This document shows, one piece after another, positions 56,569-64,000 of a DNA stretch of 64,000 bases. Each line of letters starts with the position of its first letter. The stretch's first letter is position 1. The notes under the pieces were generated by a model. That model did not search any database and had not been told where the DNA came from. It worked only from the letters and a program-made list of their open reading frames with translations. The DNA lies in NCBI GenBank assembly GCA_963678675.1, contig OY783196.1:22856827-22920826 (forward strand), in the 5' to 3' direction. The translations under genes and the position numbers were made by a program. The stretch is from Xiphydria camelus. Taxonomy: Eukaryota > Arthropoda > Insecta > Hymenoptera > Xiphydriidae.

Positions 56569-57566
56569 TCCTTATGCAAGTGTCGCTCGGGACAATGCCA
56601 GCATTGTGGTATAGCCGTGTCTCGTTTCTCCCCCTTGGCGTTGGTACCTGCGCTATTGCCGCCGTTGCTGGGGAAGTTGCGTGTGGCCGCCTCCTCTTTC
56701 CTAGGGGCTTTGACCGGCTTTTCGGGTTCGTCAGTCTCGGCCTCGATGGCGCGCTGTAGTAGCTCCTCGAAGTCACGCGGTCGTGTGGGGCGGACAGCCC
56801 GTCGCATGGAGACTTTCATAGTCTCCAGCAGGGTCGCCACTATCTCTTGATCGCTGGCCTCCGGTTGTACCCTCTGGAACAGAAGGTACTTTTGTTGGAG
56901 GAACGGTCCAACGTCCTCTTGTTCCCCTTGCTTCCTGGAGTACAGTTGGGCCTTTAAGCGGAGGATCACGTCGTTACTCGCGTACCGCGAGCGTAGTAGT
57001 CCTTTGAACTTTGGCCATGAGAAACGTAGGCCCTTGTAGCAGGCCCACCATTTCTCTGCGTCTCCTTTCAAGGCCTGTCCGGCCTTGCGGGTCCACAAGG
57101 TCTCCTCCATGTGGTGCCGCTCGAAGTATTCTTCGCATTCCTCCAGGAATACCTCGGGATCCTCGTAGTCGGTCCCCGTGAATTCGGGTATCGGAACGCT
57201 GGGTGCGGACATGATGCGCATTAATTTACGCCATTCCGCAACCAAGGCTGTAGTATCGGGCTCCGTTAAAGGGGGCGCCTGGAGGTTTCCTCCGGTAGTC
57301 GGAGTTATACCAGACGTCACGATGTCCCTCGATGGTACGTGCTGGGCCGTTGGTCCGCGGGGGCTGCCTTCCTCGGCCGGAAGGTCTGCCAGCTGTCCAG
57401 TCAGCTCCCTGGTTTCCATGGCCTCGTTGTCGGAGTTGTCGCTCGGACCGGGTGCCGAGCGTGACCTGGGCGCCACCGGGTGTTTATTCCCACTCCCGGA
57501 AGTGGTCTTCTTGCAGGATCGTCCTAGTGCCCGTCTAGTGTCGGGAGTGCGATTGAGATTCGGCAT
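56448..57566 (-). CDS. gag: Gag polyprotein
   Basis: This 372-residue frame should form the virus-like particle and package element RNA. The N-terminal 110 residues are polar and low in complexity. Residues about 125-275 fit the Ty3/Gypsy capsid (retrotransposon gag) domain, with KWWACYKG near 172-179 and WPKFKGLLRSRY at 184-195. A basic linker follows, then one zinc knuckle at 322-334 with spacing C-X2-C-X3-H-X4-C, one residue shorter than the common X4 form. The first ATG lies 62 bases after the primer-binding site. The frame ends inside pol, overlapping by 121 bases. The domain call rests on motif pattern and position, not on a search. Confidence 0.9.
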   Translation of the reverse strand: MPNLNRTPDTRRALGRSCKKTTSGSGNKHPVAPRSRSAPGPSDNSDNEAMETRELTGQLADLPAEEGSPRGPTAQHVPSRDIVTSGITPTTGGNLQAPPLTEPDTTALVAEWRKLMRIMSAPSVPIPEFTGTDYEDPEVFLEECEEYFERHHMEETLWTRKAGQALKGDAEKWWACYKGLRFSWPKFKGLLRSRYASNDVILRLKAQLYSRKQGEQEDVGPFLQQKYLLFQRVQPEASDQEIVATLLETMKVSMRRAVRPTRPRDFEELLQRAIEAETDEPEKPVKAPRKEEAATRNFPSNGGNSAGTNAKGEKRDTAIPQCWHCPERHLHKDCPVLAGRKRAEERSGPENWRSSAETPTAADAPTGSNNSQ

Positions 57567-57628
57567 CTCGGTCGTCTGTTTGGTGAGTTGCTACTGCCAC
57601 TCGACTCTTCGTTGTCCTTTTGAAGAGT

Positions 57629-57646
57629 GCCCCACGTTGGGCGCCA
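57629..57646 (-). promoter_or_regulatory. tRNA primer-binding site
   Basis: TGGCGCCCAACGTGGGGC on the minus strand starts three bases inside the 5' LTR. The leading TGG complements the tRNA 3' CCA. I cannot name the tRNA with confidence. Confidence 0.85.
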
Positions 57647-57649
57647 AAT

Positions 57650-58245
57650 TGACACACGCCACAGAAGAAGCGCGGCGGGAAGGCCCGTCTGGCGAGCTCC
57701 GCCGGGGAACTCGGGCCCCGAAGCGGGCGTCCGAAGTCTTGAAAAAGACTACCCGCGTCGGGGGGAGGGCTAGCCCACGGACTCCGCTGGCGAACTCGAG
57801 CCTCACGGCGAGCGCCGAAGTCTTGAGAAAGACTGTCCGCGTCGGGGGAAGCGAGCGGTGGGGGAGCCTGCCCACGGACCCTGCTGGCGAGCTCGAGCCT
57901 CACGGCGAGCGTCTGAAGGCTGCGTCGGGATGGGAGAACGGCGAGAGAGCTAGTCCTGGGTGCTGCGAACTCGAGTCTTTAATGCGCGAGTTGTGGAGCT
58001 CTGAAAAGAACTGCCTGGCCCCGGGCTCGGGGCCTCCTTATATCTAGCCTCCTACGCTACAGCTACCTCTGCGCTTCCCCTCGATTGGTGGACCGCGGTC
58101 GGGTGGGGGACCGGTGCAGCGGGACGCACGGTGGGGTTAGCTGCGCTACTACTTATGCGCGTCGGCCCGCTGGCCGAGCGCGTCTATGCTATTACTAATT
58201 CTAGGGCTAAAACTAATTATATTAACGCTAAAATGTCGCATGACA
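57650..58245 (-). repeat. 5' LTR (596 bp)
   Basis: Same length as 51994-52589 and, by eye, the same sequence throughout, including the duplicated U3 block and the TATA box (58037-58044). On the minus strand this copy drives transcription of gag and pol. Confidence 0.95.
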
Positions 58246-58249
58246 CGGA

Positions 58250-60178
58250 TAAGGACGAAACAGGGGAATAACGGGTGAGCCGTGCGTGCACCCGCTCGTT
58301 CCCACGTTCGATCAACGACGAATTATCCCTGGCAAATCCGTGGTCGTGATTCTACCTGTTGGTATTCGACGATCGACCGGCCCTCCGCCTCGTCCGCGAG
58401 GGCGTTGCTCTCGAGTGCGCTCGATCGGTCCGATCCGATGGATTTTTATCCCGAAACGTCCGCCGGCACGTCGAATCGGCGACGATGAGGCGACCTACGA
58501 GTGTTTTCCTAGCCTTTCGCGCGGGTTCCATCGCGGCGTCTCTTTAATTGGACCTATAACGGGCGTTACGCTCTCCAGCGACGGTTCTCCAGCTTTGCTT
58601 TATCGTCCGAGCGATTACTCTTTTTAGCTGGAAAGTAATTGCCGGCTAATTTATTTTACGATCGTCTGGTGTTGCAGAGGAGCGTGGAAAAAAATTCTCA
58701 GGCGACCCCGTTGCAACGGCCGACGCGATCGCCGGCCTTATCGATCGTTGGAACATTGCGGGGAAGCGAGTCGCTGCATCGTCGCGGTATACCGACCGGA
58801 GATCGTCGCGGGTGAATCGCGTCGATCGTTTCGCGTAATTCGCTCGTCGTGTCGCAGTTGCTGACCGCGGTTGGTAGGTATATACGGCGCGTCCGCGTGC
58901 TCCCCGCGTGCCAAGTATCAGACAATTACATACACCTACGGATAAGTGCCTACTCTCTCCGCCCTGCCTACCCTACCTGTCCACCCAAGCACGCGGATAA
59001 CCGACGGGCGCGATAAACGTAAATTGAGACAGTCACCCCGCGGTGCGTAGGGACGTGACGCGGATGTTATCCTCGTCGCGGTTATGGTTCGGCGTCGGTC
59101 ATAACCGTCTCTAACCGTCGGCGAACGGAGAATATCTTTATCTTTACGAGGCCCTAATGTTTTTAATTTCATGACGGATTATCATAAACGGAACGAGTCG
59201 ACGCGGGGGCACTTTGTTGACGGGCGGGCGTAAAATTTGCCTGCGCGAAATAGTAGGCAGCTAACCAACGGTCGTTAAACGTTACGAGGCCGCGCTCGCG
59301 GCGGACCTTTTCTCTTGGCGAGATCGCTACGATTCGCGCGGAGCGAGTAGTAGACGACGTATGCGCGTCGTGACGTCTCTTATCTGGCGAGAAGGACTGG
59401 GGCGGTTTGGGATGACAAATTGGGAGGGGTTTTCGATGTGGTGGGGTTGCCATCTACGTATGCCGCGTGTTCGAAGTTTCCTCGAATAGAATACTCTTTG
59501 GCTCCGGACCTCGGTAAATTTCTGTCGGACGCGTGTGACGGCGCATAAGTCGGCGCACAACTTTGTGCAGCGTGTACGTGACTTCTCCAGCGCGAGAGCA
59601 TGGAAACTGTAGAGCGACCGACTTTGAGGATTGGTACCGTGCGTATCTATACGTACACGTCTGACAGAAGTCCAAGGCAACTTTCGAGGTATCGTCGTAC
59701 CCACCTGAAATTTCTCCGCGCAATCAAATCCCAGGTTAATTTAATTGGCGCCAAGATTGCGCCGGGAAAGCCGCTCGGGTCGGCACGACCGCGCGACGTA
59801 TCGCGTTCTATATACGCCGAGTCTCTCTCCACCCTATATTCGCCTATACGCCGCGAATGCCCAAAGTTCCTTCGCTGCGAGAACTTCCTCTTGGCGAATG
59901 TCTATCTACGCTCGGCTGTGCGGATAGTGGCTTTGAAAAGACTTATCGCACTTCGGTGTACGCCAAAGTGTTCTAATCGCGTTTTCGTCATCGTGATGAT
60001 ATAGGTAATATGTATCGTTGCAATCGATACGTCTCCGTTTTCTCGTTAAATCTTTCGCACCCTCGGAGCGGACGAAGAGATGCGTTTAATTATCCCTCAC
60101 CCTGCTAGTTTTTCAATTATTCAATTCCAATCAGTATTGCTTCCATTGTAGAAGAACAATTCGTTTTAGAATGATTTG
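58250..60178. other. Anonymous GC-rich DNA
   Basis: CpG-rich with overlapping arginine-rich frames on both strands and no recognisable domain. No repeat recognised. Confidence 0.45.
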
Positions 60179-60470
60179 CACGGAAAAAAGAATTTTGTAG
60201 GAAGGACTCAACAAATGTAATAATTAGTGGTATTCCACATAGCAGGAGTTGTCCCCAGAAGCGACATAATACAGAGTAGCATTTTACATTGTAAGAGTAC
60301 CCATCTTTCATTGCAAGAATTACAATTCAACGTAGTACTCTTATATTGTTGTATACGATACGTTAGTGGTGTTGGCTGTGGAGCATCTTGAACGTTGCCA
60401 CGCATTGATGGCACGCATTGACATCTTCTACTATGTGAAATATCACTTTGTACAACATTTTTTTTGTGTG
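60179..60470 (+). mobile_element. Family C MITE, most complete copy
   Basis: The left CACGGAAAAAAGAATTTTGT and the right, inverted, CACACAAAAAAAATGTTGTA suggest the termini. The interior AAGCGACATAATAC, TTACATTGTAAGAGTA and GTTAGTGGTGTTGGCTGTG matches 37549-37755, and the left part matches 13559-13700. Confidence 0.7.
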
Positions 60471-61515
60471 AGAATAAATCAAGCGATGCGCTTTATACTT
60501 CGCGGTAAATCAGCTTCGTAGCTTCCATTGAAGGCAGCTTAAGTCGAAGATATTGCACCTATGAAAAGCAACCACGAAAACCGGATTGCAATGACATACG
60601 AAGCGTTTTATCATCTCGCATAATTTCGCCAAAAGAAATATAAACTAGTCGATGTGAGTCAAAATGTTCATCGAAAAGTTGTGCAAGCTGTAACTATAAC
60701 CGCAGTATTAACGTACGAAGCCACATATCATTTGCATATGCTTCGTTATAATGTACATTCGATCTGTAATTACTATCGCGATTGTTTCCTCCCCGTGTAT
60801 CACTCATCGTCGATGCAATTCGGCTACGATTTCCAAACATCGTGCCGTGCGTATCCAACTGTTACATCATTTCCATTTGACAATTGTCCCGTGGAACAAT
60901 CGTCTCGCGTCTGCAGCCGTCCTGAAACGACACTCGGCAACGAGAACGCGACGACCGATTTCCAATTACGGCGTTTCGCTACCCGACGGTTTTCATCAGC
61001 GATGTCGAATGACCTGTATACGCTCCTTCCTCGGGACGATCGCCCTTCGTTCACTGTACACATCTTCGTTTTCTTTCTCCACGGTGTAATGCAATCGCGT
61101 GGGACGTACTTTGTGGTTTTTTTCCTCGTGGAGCTCGCGCGGGTCTTCCACGCGGGAAAGCCCATGAAAGAATCATATCCGGGTCGATTATAAAAATAAA
61201 GGCGGCATTAAATTGCAAATTGCCAGGTTCGCCGGCGGCGGTGTAGTACTGGAAGTTTAGAGAGAGGGAGAGAAGCGGACGAGAGGGAGCAAAGGAGGAG
61301 CGATCGAGCCAGGCACACCTGTACCTACGTCGTACCCCACCCTACACTTACATCTACGTACCGAGACCCATTCGTATGTGTAACCCATATAACCTATGCT
61401 CGCCTCCCAAGTCTCGCGACTCCGGCGAAACTGCTTTTCGAATTTCCAGAGACTCTTTCTCTCTTCCTTCCCTCCCCCTCTCTCTCGGCAAATCGCGGGT
61501 ACCTACCGTCCACAC
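60471..61515. other. Anonymous DNA
   Basis: A 179-residue frame at 60654-61193 has no recognisable domain and an overlapping antisense frame. I do not call it a gene. No repeat recognised. Confidence 0.4.
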
Positions 61516-61994
61516 CACAGAGAAAAAGAATCAGTAGGATTTAGGTACTAAAAATTGCTTGCGGGGTCGCACAAGTCATTATTTATTTCCACCAATTAGA
61601 TCTTTCTTCGTATTAATTAAACATTTCTTCCTTACAATCACATATCGATGGTGTCAGTACAATACCTCGTATCTCCACCATCAAGGCTTCTGTTGCCTTT
61701 GGTTGAAATATATTATATTATATTATGCGACAGTTGTTAATTGAATCAATGTCATTGTGGTGCAATCTATCGATTCTATCGATTCATTTATAATATGTTT
61801 CAATCAAAGGCAACAGAAACCTTGATGGTGGAGATACGAGGTATTGTATTGACACCATCGATAATATTCCATATGATTGTAAGAAAGAGATATTCAATTT
61901 ATGCACATTAAAACATTGCATCGATATGAATGAATAATTACTTACGACCCTGCAAGTAATTTTTAGTGGATCCAACTCATTCTTTTTCTCTGTG
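61516..61994. mobile_element. Family G MITE, copy 2, carrying a nested palindrome
   Basis: The ends are CACAGAGAAAAAGAATCAGT and, inverted, CACAGAGAAAAAGAATGAGT. Inside, ATTGCTTGCGGGGTCGCA and, inverted, ATTACTTGCAGGGTCGTAAG follow the pattern of 24564-24800. The centre is replaced by a palindrome at 61643-61863. Confidence 0.85.
61643..61863. mobile_element. Nested palindrome with ~74-bp arms
   Basis: TATCGATGGTGTCAGTACAA, TACCTCGTATCTCCACCATC and TCTGTTGCCTTT on the left are repeated inverted at the right with about four mismatches. The related MITE at 24564 lacks this block. Confidence 0.85.
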
Positions 61995-62829
61995 CGCCAA
62001 CGACCGATTCCGATTTCCCCGCGAAGGATGCACGTCGCGCGGGGATGGAGCCTACATCCGGAGACGGCAGCGCGGGTCGAACGTTGATGAGTCGGACGCC
62101 CTCGTCCGGCGCGGGACGCGCGGGCACCTCGTGAAATGATAATTCGGTTTCGATCGGGCGCAGTCTGGAGATTTTCCGAGGGCGAGAGGGTGTCCGGGGG
62201 CAGTGTCCGTGTGGGGCGGCTCGGCGCCGGGGGCGCGGGACGGCGAAGGGTTTAAAATAATAGTGGAACGGCGGCTGAGTCGGTCGCGAGAGGAGTGAGA
62301 GAGGGCTCCGCCCCGCGAAATATGGCGAGCTACGCCAGGACGTGATTGGGTGACGCGGGAGGACCCCGCGGCTCGCGAGCTAAGACATTGGTGCCCCCTC
62401 GGCACCCCCGGGCACCCCTTAGCACCGCCGCGCGCGCGTTCGAAGTGTACCCTCTTACCTCTCCTCTCGCTTCAAACGCGCTAGACCCTGAAAATATCCC
62501 CGCTATTGTCCAGACTGCCGCGCACACCACGAAGATTCGCCGCGTATCGGTGAAAAGTCAAATTCAGGGAACCGATCGACGGGGGGAAGCGACCCGACGA
62601 CGTTCCTCGCGCGTCGCGAAGGTCGTTCACCGATGCGCGACCTTCGCGATCGTTACTTTTATGGTATTCACGGTACGAGTGTCTGTGGGTAGGGGGGTGA
62701 GATCTATTCTGAGGTAGGTATGCGATGCCAGATGGGGTAGGTATACGGAGCATTCCGGTAAAACTCGTAGATATAACCTGGAATGCTCGAAAGCATATTC
62801 GGAGGGTTCGAAAGGCAGCCGTGGAACTC
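61995..62829. other. Anonymous GC-rich DNA
   Basis: No gene or repeat recognised. Confidence 0.4.
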
Positions 62830-62831
62830 TA

Positions 62832-63089
62832 AACTGAAAAAAAAGTACCGATTCTGCAGCAGACCAAAGTATATTTAGGAACACATTTCGCTATTACATC
62901 ATTACGCATCTCCACATGAGTAATAATTACCTACTTATCGCTGTAGCAGCGATACCGCGTGTTCCTATTCGTGGAGCTTTTTAGCTGTTGCAGCTTGACA
63001 ATGGCGCTGTAGTCATCACTAGTAGAGACTACATTACCGCTTCAGCAGCCAGAAGACTGGTAACCAGAACTATTCTGTTTCTTTCAGTG
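62832..63089. mobile_element. Probable MITE with (C)ACTGAAA ends
   Basis: The left AACTGAAAAAAAAGTACC and the right, inverted, CACTGAAAGAAACAGAATAG share the terminal motif seen across this window. TA precedes the left end. Internal pairing is weak apart from a small hairpin, TATCGCTG-TA-CAGCGATA, near 62937. Confidence 0.5.
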
Positions 63090-63950
63090 CAGTTCCGTGC
63101 CACTCTCTATTTCCCTCTTTCGCGTGGACAAATTTCAAAGCTCCCATAATGATCTTCGTCCACACTTCACCCTCGCGATCTCGACGCGGTCGGTGCGGTA
63201 ATTGGAGAGCTAGTTGTTTCTCTTTTTTGCTACAGTAGCACAAGGTCTCGCCGGTAACGGGTATACATACACGCGTACGAGGCGCGCGGGTGGGATACTT
63301 GTTTGCGGAGAGAGCGCGGATAGATTAATCATCCGTTAAGCTCGGGAAAGACGTGCACGCGCTGCCGTGCCGGCTTAACCCAGTGTTTCTTCCCACCTCC
63401 TCTATACGCTATCCCCTCCTCGATCTGCCGCCAACTATGAACCCGACAAATATAATACGAGCGTTTTGCGACGCCTTACACCACGCTCCACCGGCGGGTA
63501 GATCGTCCGAGACTCCGGCAACTAAACCCCGGTCTTTCCCTAATGACTCCTCTCTCAACCGCATGACGAATTAACGCGGAAATCAAGTACTCTCAAGGAG
63601 GATCCGTATACGCGCGTTGTTTCAGATTATAGTCGCGTATACCACTTTTAGTGCGGCGGCACTGCGCAAACCTGTCATACGACTGCAATCTGGAACAGTG
63701 CACCTCGGGGCCACCTTGATGACGCTTCCTGCTCGCAAGAGAATGCAACGCGTTGAGGCAACTGCAGGCCGGGATAAAGGGTATACGGTTGTAGTTGGTC
63801 CCCCGAGGGTGATTGGCATCCTTCGGCAAGAAATGCATTAGACTGCTGCGAAAAGAGATATTCCAGTGGGTGTGCACAGTTTCGTGCGGTTAAACTGTCA
63901 CGAGAATTGTGTGATTGTTATTACAGCACTGCTGGTATTTAGATCCGATA
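63090..63950. other. Anonymous GC-rich DNA
   Basis: No gene or repeat recognised. Confidence 0.4.
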
Positions 63951-64000
63951 CACACAAAAAAAGAATTGGTTGGATCTACTGAAAATTACTTGCGGAGTCA
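63951..64000 (+). mobile_element. Family G MITE, copy 3, cut by window end
   Basis: CACACAAAAAAAGAATTGGT, then TGGATCTACTGAAAATTACTTGCGG, matches the start of 24564-24800 and 61516-61994. The rest lies outside the window. Confidence 0.8.

Larger units (their letters stand above)
51994..58245 (-). mobile_element. Complete Ty3/Gypsy LTR retrotransposon
   Basis: A 6,252-bp element flanked by CGGA (51990-51993 and 58246-58249). It reads on the minus strand as 5' LTR, primer-binding site, gag, pol in the -1 frame (protease, reverse transcriptase, RNase H, integrase), tandem repeats, polypurine tract, 3' LTR. No env frame is present. The domain order with integrase last, and the GPF motif after it, place it in Ty3/Gypsy. 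Both LTRs have the same length and no differences by eye, and neither frame is broken. The copy therefore appears recently inserted and may still be competent. Confidence 0.96.

Noticed and set aside
60654..61193. 179-residue open frame on the plus strand
   Set aside because: No recognisable domain, signal or splice context, and an antisense frame of 113 residues overlaps it. Length alone is not convincing.

Overview
The window looks like a gene-poor stretch of an insect nuclear genome, most likely a hymenopteran such as an ant. The evidence is indirect: very CpG-rich, GC-rich single-copy DNA alternates with AT-rich repeats, CTACC/GTAGGTA-type tracts recur, and there is an animal pogo-type DNA transposon, an insect-type Ty3/Gypsy retrotransposon and an RTE-like LINE tail. 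I could not identify any host protein-coding exon, tRNA or rRNA. Every open frame I can defend belongs to a mobile element.

Layout. 1-6 kb: a non-autonomous TA-flanked element (26-754) with a striking 23-bp subterminal array, a fold-back element (769-1276), a structurally complete pogo-type transposon with an open 546-residue transposase (2407-5038), a small MITE (5169-5388) and a second copy of the fold-back family (5462-5981). 6-50 kb: mostly anonymous DNA, alternately GC-rich and AT-rich, carrying about 25 fold-back or terminal-inverted-repeat elements. Among them are a 467-bp palindrome with 209-bp arms that look identical (9261-9727), a dimeric palindrome (17707-18346), a 944-bp CAGGGTGT element split by another insertion (20657-21600) and a palindrome with perfect 102-bp arms (29988-30253). 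50.2-51.8 kb: MITEs nested inside MITEs. 51,994-58,245: a complete Ty3/Gypsy LTR retrotransposon on the minus strand, with two 596-bp LTRs that look identical, a CGGA target duplication, PBS, PPT, gag and pol. 58-64 kb: GC-rich anonymous DNA, three more MITEs, and a fourth cut by the window end.

How it fits together. The window works as a record of transposition. Most small elements are flanked by TA, and at least ten with unrelated interiors share a terminal motif of the form CAC(T/G/A)GAGAAAAA. That suggests mobilisation in trans by one Tc1/mariner/pogo-class transposase. The two subterminal-repeat elements near the left end share a GGGGC-A-T-GAT core and may be related pogo-like families, one with a transposase and one without. 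The Gypsy element and the 9261 palindrome look youngest, because their duplicated parts show no differences by eye. All alignments were made by eye, so element borders are good to a few bases where a TA or target duplication is named and approximate elsewhere.
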